A DNA stretch of 64,000 nucleotides from Bimuria novae-zelandiae CBS 107.79 (lineage: Eukaryota; Ascomycota; Dothideomycetes; Pleosporales; Didymosphaeriaceae): positions 1,228,054 to 1,292,053 of the forward strand of contig ML976660.1 in NCBI GenBank assembly GCA_010015655.1. The letters run 5' to 3'. Position numbers and translations under genes: made by a program. This document shows, piece after piece, positions 12,498-23,321 of this stretch (position 1 is the first letter of the stretch; each line of letters opens with the position of its first letter). The notes under the pieces were generated by a model. The model searched no databases. It was not told the DNA's origin and saw only the letters and a list, made by a program, of their open reading frames with translations.

Positions 12498-13235
12498 CTA
12501 ATAACTTGTGATGAGTGGGGCTGTCGATTCGCGCAAGAACGTTTGGTCGTTCTCGAAGAGTGGTTGTGACTTCTCGTCATAGAAGGATGTTGTGAGCATG
12601 GCCTCCTTGGCTGAGAACTCCATTGTGGGTTGCGGTGGGGTCGGAGGCGACTCGTCGTCCGAGTCCTCGTCGTGGACGAGCTCTGGTGGAGATTGTGATG
12701 GTACGCGGGTGAGAGCGAGGCCCTCGTCGTCCTCCAAGTCATCGTACTGGTCATCCTCCTCATCAATCTCGGTTGTGGTGATCTGAACTGGTGCTTGTGC
12801 AATGCGGCGGGGCATGACCATGTCGAAGTCGCCGTCCTCGTCGTAGTAGTCGGACTCAGAGTCGGAGTCGGAAGAGTCATCGCCATCCTCCTCCTCAATG
12901 CTGTCGGCCCATTGGATGTGTCGAGGCTCTTCAGACTTTTGTGCTTTGGCGACAGTGCTGTGAAACCAGGCTTCTTGTTGCCTCTCGGCGTCCTGGAGTT
13001 CGATCATGAGGGAGTCGAGAAGGTTCGCATGGCCAACGAGAAGGCGGAGGTCGTGGTCGGCGCGGCAGGCTTCCTTGCCCAGCTTGGAGCGGGCAGAGGC
13101 GGCGATGTAGTAGGTTTGGGTGAGAGACATCTTCTGCTTCTTGACTGGTGGGGAAGAGACAAAGGGAGTGCGAGTCGTCTCGGCAGAGATGGGCTCAAAG
13201 GTAGTTTGTATCCGAAGGTGGGATGTGGAAGGCAT
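12498..13235 (-). CDS. acidic conserved fungal protein of unknown function
   Basis: A single exon of 245 residues with ATG at 13235. A compact helical segment near residues 36-90 (SLTQTYYIAASARSK followed by a DHDLRLLVGHANLLDSL stretch) looks strongly constrained, and from memory closely similar segments occur across Pezizomycotina in uncharacterised proteins. The rest is very acidic, with Asp/Glu/Ser runs around 115-185 and a Ser/Pro-rich tail, so it is probably disordered. There is no membrane segment. A second in-frame Met at residue 36, directly before the conserved block, is an alternative start. The function is unknown and a nuclear or cytoplasmic adaptor would fit the composition. Confidence 0.75.
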   Translation of the reverse strand: MPSTSHLRIQTTFEPISAETTRTPFVSSPPVKKQKMSLTQTYYIAASARSKLGKEACRADHDLRLLVGHANLLDSLMIELQDAERQQEAWFHSTVAKAQKSEEPRHIQWADSIEEEDGDDSSDSDSESDYYDEDGDFDMVMPRRIAQAPVQITTTEIDEEDDQYDDLEDDEGLALTRVPSQSPPELVHDEDSDDESPPTPPQPTMEFSAKEAMLTTSFYDEKSQPLFENDQTFLRESTAPLITSY

Positions 13236-16200
13236 TTTTGATATGTAGGCAGAAATGTTTTTGCCTGAGCCGGTGAGTCAGTATATTTCGTCGGTGACTG
13301 GAAGGGCGGGCTGCACAAACCTAATGCAGTAGCCAATGGCAGGGGAAGGTGATCCGAGCGTAGGTGTTCCGAGGGTTAAGGCGAACAACGGCGAAGATGT
13401 AGTCGTGATGTCAAAAAAGATCTGCTGTTGAAACTTTTTGACTGGTGGGCTAGTGTTGAAGCTGGTGACTGATGGCCTCAAGCGGATGCAGGCCCTGTAT
13501 ATATGTTTCTCTGACGCTGGATGACCAGCCCGGGATGCTCGGGCTTTCGCATAACACCGACAAGTGCTCACCGCAAAGAAGCCTGCACCACCGTCCAAGC
13601 GTCTCGGTCACTTAAGCGGACAGGGGTGCTGCGTCGTCCGCTAGCTCCTCCCGCAAAGGTCCCTTAGTGATTACGAACCTTGGAAATCACTCGGCCGGCC
13701 GCATTCGGGTTTTACGCATCCCCAGGGCTGGAATTTGGAAATAACTCATCATGCTGAATGAATCATCACGTATGCGAATGCACCAACCCTGCCGATGAGC
13801 AATAGCTAACAAACAATCTCTCCGCAGGGCCTCTTCACTATGTCCGCCCTTCTACGTTGACTCACGAACTCCGGCTAGCAGATACTGTCACATTCTGCAG
13901 ACCGCGCTTCTGTGAACCAAGAGCGCCTGCATGGGATGCTAGGACGCGCAACAGCGTCGTCCGCAAATTGCTGCTGCCTGAGCCCACTCTGTGCTGGCGT
14001 GCGCTGGCACGCTGGTCCACCAGTCTCAGCCTCGGCGTGGTGCGAATCAGCTGATAGCGTGGGCAGCCACAGGCAGAGGTCACCGCTCAACCAGCGGACC
14101 ATCCGTGGGTGTCAAAACTACTGCGATGCCGCCTTTGGCGTCCTCGCGAAACACCCCTAGCGTCGCATCGCAACAGTCCAGTGACCGGCTGCTTTGTCTA
14201 TAGCTGTCGATTGAACAATTCTCGAATTTGCGTGGCCATAGGCGCGGTGGTTTTCTTTCCGTCGGGCCCGTCGCACTGCGTTGTTGGCCCTTTGCCCTGC
14301 TAACAGTGGCTCGGGCTCGGAGCCTTCGAATGTACCCGTCCCTGAATGTTTCCCTGGCAGCAGATCTGCCTAGGGGTCATCACGTAGGTTCGGACGAATT
14401 GATTGTGCGTGCGCCGTTAGTCGGGCTCTCGGTAACTGGGTCTCCTGACGGCGAACCGCGGAAACACCACGGCCAGAACCCACCTGGGGAAAACGTCATA
14501 GAAGATCAATTGTTGCGCGAAATGAGCATGCCTTGGGGACGCGTTGCGATTACTCACGTCGACTGCAGCGGGAGGGGTCACAGATTAGTGTGGCTTTTGC
14601 TTTCTTTGGCATTGCTGAACAATCGGACGTACTGACAAATGCCCCTAGACCTCGAAACAGCCAATGATGATCTTTGAAGGAGCATCGTTAGTCTGATGAC
14701 ACGGTCATGCCTTCATTATCTTGCCTTTCTTTCAAATCTAATCCAACCACGAAATTGTCATCATGTGAGTTCGTGCGATATCGCGACATTGGCAAGGAAG
14801 GCGTACGATATTGTCGCATTGCGTCTGCGATGTAGCTACCGCTTCAGGAAGCTTCATCCTCAAGCTATTTTCGCATCGCGCAGAGAATCCACAGGCGTGC
14901 AAGCCTCAACCATCTCCCAGACAACCTCCCACGCTGCTGACTCCCTCGCGAATCGCAAATAGGCGTTCAGAGGCGCCTTGCAAGGGCTGAACCTCCTCAA
15001 AGGGGGTAGCCGCTCGCACTGGCGTTTTACTCAGCTCTCGCTTCGCTGCATTGGCGCATGTTCGACAATACTTCGCACAGCCCTATGATACCATCGCGCT
15101 GTTCAGGGTAATACCACATGCAAGGAGCAAATTAAACGTATGACGCGCCCTTCTTCAGGAACCGGTTCGAACGTTCACCGCTGCATCTGTGCGCCTTGTA
15201 AGTCTTCACCGCAGCCTCACCGCTAGGACCCGATATAAGCGACCCCGAGTAATGCGACGGTGCATACATACCACCGTGTGCCCGCGTTTGAAGATGAGTC
15301 GAATTGACCAACCGTTCGTTGCACCGCCTCGCACCGCCTAATCTGTCACCGCCAGAGTGTGACTGTTTCCGTGTCAAATTTCTGCCATCACTTCAGAGGC
15401 TTGTGTGTGCAGAATGTCAGTATTAGGCATTCTGGATTCAATTACCTGATTTCGCGCAGCACATTCTCAAATCAACGCATGCCATCGACGATGAGCCTCT
15501 GAAGGCTTGCCCTTCTTGGTGCTTGATCCTCACACTCGCATTCGCTAATGCTTGCTCATCTGGTAGCTTCGTCGCACAGAACTACACAATGTCCAGCAAC
15601 AGCGGCACATCAGTCATTCCATATATGAAGACGTCAACGGCACGGAGTAGCGGGGAATCGACCGACGATAGTTACCAATCCTACTGCATTGCATGGACGA
15701 TGGTGACTGGCGCGACAGATAGGTAACCTGCATACCTATAAGTGCCATCCCTACGCGATAACAATTACCGCCGCCTCCACGGATATGAGAAAGAGTTGGA
15801 TGCATTTTTCTATGAGACTATCGCCATGGTCCGCGGCTCAACCCATCACGCACTCGTAATCGGATAATCAAGCTGCAGAACTAAGCGACAACAGCACCTC
15901 AATCACGATTGGCCATCACCACACATCCAGAATATTCGATTTCAAACCATATGTCAGATTTTGTTTAACTCCGTGGAGGTTGCAGACGACGTATACCCCA
16001 CGGAAGACTTGCGGACGCCTGTAGGATGTGCTACTCCGTTCGACCTACTTCCCAGCTATCTATCAGGCGATATCAGACGATCGGCTACCTGGGTAAAATC
16101 TAAGCAAAACTTGAAATGTTAACGGGTAGATTGAAGCTTAAGCGTTTCATGTATTCGATGGTTTTCATCAGATTTCCACGACTGTGGGGGTGCGGGGTAA

Positions 16201-16931
16201 GTCCCCGAAGTCCGAGTTGGGTGAGCGATGCCAACTCCGCGATGTTTCGAACGGTAGAGCGGCACAGTTGATATGTGCGTGTCTCTGTGGCATATGCGGC
16301 GCTATGCATATATTACAGGGTGTATAGAAGTCCGGAGTGGGACAAGCGGCACGGTCGAGCAGTCGCTAATACTCAGGGACGGTGTCTGCCGCTGCATCAC
16401 TGTGGGTTGGTATGCTTTCGTCTTCACGGCTCCGTTGCGATGCATGAAGTCCGAAGACAAGTCCGTTGGATCGCTTCTATGTGAGACGTATAGAATTTCA
16501 GCAGATATGCTGGTGTGCGGCGACGATGTTTGTGGCATTGATCGAAAACGGATTCCTGGAGCTCGAATACATCGTCGAGTACACTGCCTCTTCCGGTCGT
16601 GCTGACCTACACGGATGCTTCAGAGCACTCTCCTAAGAACCGTTTTCGCCACTCTGTAAACCGCGATAAGTTCTTCAACGACCCGTTCCCGGACATCATT
16701 GCCAAAGCTCGGGAACTGCTCGGTGAGGCGTCGGAGGCGTAACAATATATCGAACCAATCCTTCTATAACATCAAGGGCATTTCCATCCTATCAACGGTG
16801 AGACGCATAACCAAACATCGCCCGCGCTACCACGACGCACCCCCTGCTCTCAAATGCGTCTCTTTCCGCGCCGTAACCCCCACAATTACGCCGCACGTAT
16901 CCCGCGCCGCTCTTCAATCCCAAAACCAGAC
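13236..16931. other. 3.7 kb gene-poor stretch
   Basis: 13236-13600 is the presumed promoter and leader of the minus-strand gene starting at 13235. From there to 16931 the frames are short and overlap on both strands without recognisable domains or paired splice sites. I see no RNA gene. The sequence composition is ordinary, not AT-rich. Confidence 0.45.
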
Positions 16932-17303
16932 TTACTCTTTAGTCTTCATCCCCAACGACTTCTTCACCCACCGTGCTGGACTCCCCTGATTCGGCGAACC
17001 CCAGGGATCCTTCTCAGCTAGCGCACACGACCATAGGATCGAGAAGGCCAAGCACGGACAGCAGATCACTTGAATAATGTCCTTGTTTATAGTCTTTTTT
17101 TGCTTGGCCCTTTTATTTTGGGGAGAGCCAGTATTCGTATTTCCTGAGGGTGCAGCGTTAGTGGTGGGTTTCTCGTCTTCGGCGGCTGTGGTATCGCCTG
17201 GGGTTATAGTAGACGCGTTCGGGGTATCTCGAGATGTGTCTTGTGAGGTTGTCGTCGAGGTATCCCCAGCTGGGGATGGAATATGCAACGTGAGCTCGAT
17301 CAT
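16932..17303 (-). CDS. possible small Cys-rich membrane-associated protein
   Basis: An uninterrupted 123-residue frame with three sensible parts: a Thr/Ser/Pro-rich disordered N-terminal half, a basic stretch (KRAKQKK), and a hydrophobic Cys-containing segment (IIQVICCPCLAFSILWSC) followed by a polar tail. Clustered cysteines beside a hydrophobic stretch suggest palmitoylation or membrane association. The antisense frame (17077-17409, plus) is as long, so composition is the only reason to prefer this strand. No family is recognised. Confidence 0.38.
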   Translation of the reverse strand: MIELTLHIPSPAGDTSTTTSQDTSRDTPNASTITPGDTTAAEDEKPTTNAAPSGNTNTGSPQNKRAKQKKTINKDIIQVICCPCLAFSILWSCALAEKDPWGSPNQGSPARWVKKSLGMKTKE

Positions 17304-18175
17304 GGTGGATTTGGGACTGTCGAGCGCGCAGATGAAAGTTTCCCACGTTAGCGATGAAAACGAGCTAATTGCTTGGGAGACCCAAGTTGAAGATATAGCA
17401 TACCTATGATAGTTATTGTTAGGTCTCTAGGCAGCAGTGAATGCATGATCGCGAGCATTTCAAAGTAGGATAAGAATGCAGGACCGGTGAGCGTTCGCTG
17501 GCATTTAATGGCGTGACGTCATTCACACCCCATTCGGCCCCCAACCTTACTGCTTCATTCAGACAATTGGGGACCACTCTGGCTAGTCTCTAGAACACAT
17601 TTAACTGCTTTAAGTCTGGCTACCGCTTAACAAGAGGACGGGTATCACAACACTCTCTATTATATATGTTGTTAAGAGTTACTGCTTTATTGGATGAGTG
17701 ATGGACGTGGCCGATCACCGAGCCTTAACCACTGTCGACGCTCTGTCAAAGTAAATGATCGATATATATTACCTCGTGAACAAGATCCCACACAAAGCGC
17801 TGCACTATGAAAAGCTTTAATAGATTCAATACCTTCGACAACTGATATTAGCACATATCAGAGCTGAAGACGGCAAATCGAAGTCCACAATTTGTTCCCT
17901 TACCCGTGCTAAAAAGTAATGCTGACACTACTATTCTAGTATACGATGTTTCCGCCCGGATACTAAGATTTGGAATGTTTTCCAGTAGCCTCCATAGTTC
18001 TTACTCACAGTGCGCGATGATCTAATCCTGCATATGCAAGAGACGTCATCGCAACCAGGTTTCCTCGGCGACCTTCCAAAGTCGATACATTAAACGATGC
18101 CCTTTAAGTCCACCCATAGCTCACCAGAGAAGAACGTCACTTACCTTCGAGATTCCCGCAAAAGAAGCGTACGAT
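17304..18175. other. intergenic, locally AT-richer
   Basis: No gene is seen. 17600-17950 is more AT-rich than its surroundings, with several short A/T runs. The last 100 bases are the presumed leader of the MAPEG-family gene at 18176. Confidence 0.5.
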
Positions 18176-18967
18176 ATGTCAGAGGACAAGGAACGAGAAG
18201 CGAAGCGGGTCGTCGTTGAGAATGGCATGTATGTGCACACCGAAAGCCTCTACTACTAGCTTCGAGTTTGGAAATGCATGATATTGTGTTTTCGTTTTTG
18301 GCGCACTCACCGCATCAAGTCCTAAAGCTAATTATTGTGTAGCATCAATCCAGGCGGTGCAGCCTTAGTGGGCTTTGCGCCCATGTACCTCGCTCTAATC
18401 CCACTAACGTCCGTATCCACCATCACAATCATATCTACTCAACAACGACCATCCTAATGATGTCTCAGCTCCTACCTCACCAAGCCCAACAGCACAGTGC
18501 AGAAGCTCAGCGAAACCCTCATCAAACTCGTCCCGGGCATCGGTGTCTCTTCTATATCCAGCGGCCGCGCGATCCCCGCCCTCTCAGCGATATACCTCTT
18601 CTGGACGTTCGGGGCCTCAGGAGCTGTGTCTGCCGCTGGACAGGCCATGGGCCGCGAGGACGGTCTCGATAACAACCACCCACGCAAGCACATCCACAAG
18701 CTAGAAGGTCTACCGCTGCGCATCAGGTCTGCGCACTACGCCCTCATGGAGAATTTTTCGGGCTTCGCTCTAGCGGCTGCACTCGCGCAGGTGATCGCGC
18801 CGACGGACTCGCAAGTGGTGAATCTGCTGGGCTTCCATGTGGTCGCGAAGCTGCTGGTGCATTATCCGGCGTATCTTGTTGATGTCGCGCCGCTGAGGAC
18901 TCTGGCGCATGTTAGCGCTACGAGTGCGTTGATTAATGTTTGCTGGAGGTTGGCGACGGGTGCTTAG
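18176..18967 (+). CDS. MAPEG-family membrane protein
   Basis: The spliced model is 18176..18228, 18343..18408, 18469..18967, giving 205 residues. Intron 1 has donor GTATGT and acceptor TAG. Intron 2 has the unusual donor GTCCGT, a CTAAT branch and a CAG acceptor, and is the only choice that keeps the frame (LIPLT|SYLTKPNSTV). The protein has a short charged N-terminus, a first hydrophobic helix (GGAALVGFAPMYLALIPL), two or three more membrane helices, and a loop with HPRKHIHKLEGLPLRIRSAHYALMEN-type residues (charged, then Asn/Phe), as in the MAPEG superfamily of glutathione-dependent and eicosanoid-type membrane enzymes. Length and topology fit. Whether it has transferase activity cannot be told, and many fungal members are uncharacterised. 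Confidence 0.8.
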
Positions 18968-19584
18968 AGACGTTTCGAGGAAGAGAAGGCACAGTGAGTG
19001 CTGGGTGGATGACTAGGGAGACGATTTGCGATGTTGTAAGACGTAACCGGTATCCAGCGATAGAAAGATGAATACAAAGCTCCAGTTTGTGCAATGGACT
19101 CAGCCGATTTACTTCGAACGGTTGGCTGCGAGGAGCTGTAAGCCGTGTATCTATACTGCTGAAAACAGCAATGTTTCTTGCTCAATACATCCATTTCGCA
19201 TCTGTCATGCGACTGTTTGAACAGGCCCCGAGTTACTTTAGCTTGGCGGGAGGGGGTGGCTTATTGGTATAGACTGTAATATACACCCCGGCGTGTGGTT
19301 GGTTGAGGTCGTTACACTCAACAGTCATCACTTCCCTCTAACCATTCTTTCAGCCGGCCAGGATCCATGCACAAGAACCTTCGAGCGCAACGATCAGTGC
19401 ATGCGGGCGACTAGCTCGCATTCCTCGCTTTCACGATGTTGGTAATGGTCAGGAGAGTGCCCAGGTATTAATACGAAGCACGATCCGCAAATATCTGGAG
19501 CTCCAAAAGAATGTTAGGGAAGCGCATCTTAGATCAAATCACGCCTTTCCTAAGCAACAAGCGCTTCGCAATCATTTTGTAACA
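18968..19584. other. intergenic between the MAPEG gene and the secreted-protein gene
   Basis: This holds the 3' flank of the MAPEG-type gene and the promoter of the small secreted-protein gene. No other coding signal is visible. Confidence 0.5.
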
Positions 19585-20094
19585 ATGAAGCTCTCGGTAT
19601 TGTTTGCCCAAGCGTGTGCTTTGGCGCTGCCCCAGTTTACCTCAGCCGTTTCTTGTAGCTACTGGAGTGATTTCAAAGGTGGCATGGTAAGCCAAATGTC
19701 GAAGACGAACTGACACTGTAATAATAACAGCACAAAAGACGTTGACAGGAGACTGCATCTCCACCAGCTCGTGCATCAACCGAGGCGACTTTTATGTTGA
19801 CGGTCGCTGTTCTGGAAGTAAGTTTTTGGTTCAGAGACGGTCCAATATACTTCACGGCCGTTAACGACACCCTAGGCGGGTCAAATGTTGCCTGACATAC
19901 CAATGCAAATCGACGACTAGTTGGTGCTTGAATGCGAATGTCCAGGCTGCGTGGCAGGTATGCCACAATTGGGGCGGTGGATTCCAGACGTAAGTGAATG
20001 CCGAAGTTTTGTGGGCCTTGTGCGAAAAGCATCCTGACAAAGAATAAGAGGGCTTTGTCCCGGGCCAGACGGGGTTCAATGTTGCGTCAACTGA
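19585..20094 (+). CDS. small secreted Cys-rich protein, four exons
   Basis: Exons are placed at 19585..19686, 19739..19817, 19876..19989 and 20049..20094. Exon 1 starts MKLSVLFAQACALALP, a clear signal peptide. The later exons carry two similar Cys modules: GDCISTSSC...DGRCSG then VKCCLTYQC, and SWCLN...VCHNWGGG then GLCPGPDGVQCCVN at the stop. The pattern C-x5-C...C-P-G-x-x-x-V-x-CC is, from memory, a disulfide module of fungal secreted proteins, sometimes found beside cell-wall hydrolase domains. Here there is no catalytic domain, so the product is about 110 residues with around a dozen cysteines. Introns 1 and 3 use AAG acceptors. The join of exons 2 and 3 is one base out of frame with the best donor (19818), so that junction is uncertain or damaged. 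It is convergent with the HET relic. Confidence 0.6.
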
Positions 20095-20335
20095 TACTTG
20101 ATTGTTGATACTATCCCGTGCTAGTTACTGTATGAGACTGACGGTTTGGACTGAGGAGATGACCAAAGGAGTGAAGGAGGCGCATGGGGCGTGAGCATAA
20201 TAGCGTTTCCATCACGTGGGCGCAGATATCCCTAAGGGACTTGGGGTAAAATTCCGTAGAATACATATTGGATACTTTTCTGTGTAGTGAACACAATATG
20301 TCCCAGAAAAGCTTGGAGCCCTGTTAACATGGTCC

Positions 20336-22651
20336 TCATTTTCTCAGGGGAGCGTAACACCTTAAAAAGCCTTCATTATAGAGTGACCGTATATAGCCCA
20401 TTGCCGTAATCCTGATCGTAATCTTCATGTCCGAAGGGTAGGTGTTATTCAAAAATGACACCAGATGTGGATTCATTTGGAACGGCCGAGCCGTGAAAAG
20501 GTCGTAGTCAAAATATCCGATACGCATGAAACGGCCAGTTTGTGGCAATCGCTTCAACAGGAGGCCCGAAAGCGGCTCGCTGGTAATGAAGAGCAGATAC
20601 GCCCATACCAACGGCTGCTCAGGGTACTCCAGTTTCTCATCTGCAACGAGAAACTCTACTTCTGGATCCACAAGCACTCCTTCAAAGTCCTTCTCAGCTT
20701 CGTCGAAGGCAAGTCGACGATGTAGCCGCAAGCCAATTGGTGGAGCCAAACAAGCCAGTGCTTAGAGAGCCCGCAGTTGGATAGTGGAAGCGGACAAATC
20801 ACCTTGAGAAGTGGTGCTTTGATGCTGAAATATTTTGAGTTGAGGCATCCTACTCCTCCATCGAAAGTATTGAGATGAACGACTTCGGAGAACAAACGTT
20901 CGTGGGTCATTGTTGAATTTTCTCGACAGGTTGACATGGATATCGTGACACACCCATGACCATGAAGACGCTCTATCCTTATATCGGATCAGCAGTTGCG
21001 TATGTTTTTCTGGCCGCCAATCGTATACGCGATGCCAAAGAAGGTCCCCTAGAAATGTCTTCCTCCACAGCCCCACAACACAAGTGCCATCGAGATGGTC
21101 CTGAAACCTGCTTATGATACCTCCGAGTGCGGGCAGCTTGTCGCTATAATACGTGAGGGCGCATTCCGTGTACTCGTAGATCAGAGCAAACCACACCGGT
21201 TTGTACTTTTTGGCTTTGGACGGATCAGTGTCCGTCGGCGATCTCGTGGAATACATCGACAAGACATCATTCATGTCCCATATCGGGTTGAAGCTCAGTG
21301 GCAACTTCTCACTCGCGCGTAGCTCTCTCCATTACCATATGATCTGGTCCTCGGCGAAGTATAAAATGCGGGGCGAAAGGAAACGCTCTTGGAGGACCCA
21401 GCCTCGTCAATTCACAGCCGCTTCGCGCACACGAGATTGCCAGTCCTGCGCGTGATGCAGAGTGTAAAACCCTTCTAAATGCTTGTTTCCTAGTTTCATG
21501 TTGACGGAGACTTGCACTCTCGGGGCGTCGATTTACATCTCTGATAGACAAGCCAACTTCGGGCACATTCCTTGCCGTAGCCGAAAGATTGCATGCGGCG
21601 TTCTCGTAAATCTGAGCCATTTGCGTTACTTCCGCAGCCCAATCATGTGTCGAGTCTTGAATAATGCATAATCTGTGTCGACGAAGCTTTTAGTTAAGAG
21701 ACTGGAAGAAAGTATATGGCGAGTAGATGATACATTTTAGGAAGGCACAGAATTGTTGAACTAAAATTTAAGCAAGAAACGAAGCGCCAGTAAACGTCTG
21801 ATAAACGAACAGCTTATTCGAAATCATGAATCGCCGGCAGCAATGAGAGGCAAGACGGCATCACTTACGAATCAATCCAGATGTACTCAAAACCCAACGA
21901 GTTAGTTGCCTCGATGGCATCCTGAAATGTGATAGATAGATCACGAATAGGGATATCCTTGCGGAAATCTGGAAGATTGTCCATGACGAGTTTGCACACC
22001 GGACCCTGGCTCCAGCGATGACTTAAGGTGAGATAAGTAGCATCTGGTGGAATATCTGAATATCTGCGCATTCTACTAAACGTATCTTTCGGGCAGTATT
22101 TTCTTGGTGTATTTGTATTAGCCTTGAAGGGCGATGGTAGTTGCGGGTTGTGATTGTATGCATTCCGGATGATCTGCGTAGCAAAACGAGAGCCATTCTC
22201 TAGCAAGATCGAACCTCCAACTATGTGATAATCATGCTCGCAGCTCGGGCGATAATAGCCATGGTTTTTGATATACACCGTGGGCATCAGGCGATACCAA
22301 CCGTTGGGAAGCCTTGTGGAGAATCTTTCGGAGTTGTTTGCCACCTTCCTCTTCTACAATGATTGCTCGGAAGCCAATTGTCCACCTGCCGATATCTTGG
22401 TATTCAATGTAGCCGTAGACACATACGGCGGAGAGCTTCACAACTTCCATATGCTGCTCTTGGCTTAGGAAGTTGCCCCAGAGTTCGCGACAAAGAGGGC
22501 AATCCGATTTCGCACATTGCTCTAAGGCATTCAGAGTGTTATGCCACTTAACATGGGTCTCGTAGCCGTCGAAAATCGTTGTAGGTGGTGGATCGTGGAA
22601 CAGGCCACGGCATTCCAGACAAAGATGTTTGTTGTGTACTGCTTCTGTCAT
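20336..22651 (-). pseudogene. decayed HET-domain (heterokaryon incompatibility) gene
   Basis: From ATG 22651 the start is intact, with the Cys-containing N-terminus usual for this family (HLCLECRGLF, CPLCRELW). A one-base frame change near 22330 is needed to reach RLPNGWYRLMP and the HET core: YLTLSHRWS, LPDFRKDIPIRDL, TFQDAIEATNSLGFEYIWIDS, then after a real intron (21673..21868) LCIIQDSTHDWAAE and IYENAACNLSA. A second frame change near 21530 leads to RGWVLQERFLSPR. Three in-frame stops (near 21415, 21340 and 20760) interrupt the C-terminal half, which still reads DKLPALGG...GLWRKTFLGDLLW to a final stop at 20336. HET proteins trigger cell death on non-self fusion. This copy cannot make a full-length product. 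Stops of CAA-to-TAA type fit RIP; the frameshifts do not. Confidence 0.88.
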
Positions 22652-23321
22652 GTTGGTCTATTCACTGCACTGGTACGGACGCGCGTGTGCGATCGCTGCC
22701 TAGAGACGGACGAGCGGAGCGACGTAAAGATGGTAAAAGTTATCGAGATCCTACGAGGCACGCTGGCTGAAACTTATGTGGAGGTGCACAGGGTTGCTGT
22801 CGTCCGTGACAGTAGCAGAGATGTGCAGTACTGTAGTGGGGTACCGAGCTTCTGGGGGCTAAGCTCGGGAGTCAGCACTCAACATTGGAAGGCAACGATG
22901 ACATCTTTATGCATCACGGGGACTTACCACCCTTATTGTAAAGGAATCACTCGATGGAGTAACTGAACTCTTACAAGCCTAAGTAATTACTACCTTTTTG
23001 TAGAGTCCACGATGGAAGCCACCAAAGGAAACCCGTAATTTCAATAGTAGCGTCTTCGTTACTTCTTCAACTCATGTTACATTCCCCTCATCAAGAGTGC
23101 CAAAGCATGAATTATATAATTCATCACCGCCACTAACATCAGCCTAATTAGCCCCTCTAGAAAAGCGCGTGATGTGAGGGCGATCTCGCGCACCGCGTCG
23201 TTGTCCCAGCAACCACGCCTAGCACATGTTTACCACCCCGTGCGTCACTCAACACCAAAAAATTGGTGGTATGCTACCCACACTGCATAACCCCAACTCT
23301 ACCACATTCGCATCCTCAATA
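22652..23321. other. region between the HET relic and the kinesin gene
   Basis: This divergent interval serves as promoter for both sides. An upstream in-frame ATG at 23226 could extend the kinesin by 32 residues. Otherwise no coding signal. Confidence 0.5.

Noticed and set aside
13134..13450. a duplicated CTTGACTGGTGGG-like motif near the 13235 gene (13140 and 13437)
   Set aside because: Only about a dozen bases are shared; too short to claim a repeat or duplicated exon.
15150..15200. GGTTCGAA motif suggesting a tRNA T-arm
   Set aside because: No matching acceptor, D or anticodon stems can be formed around it.
17077..17409. 110-residue plus-strand ORF with a hydrophobic start
   Set aside because: Looks like a signal peptide followed by Val/Ser-rich sequence, but it is the exact antisense of the better-structured minus frame; neither is certain.
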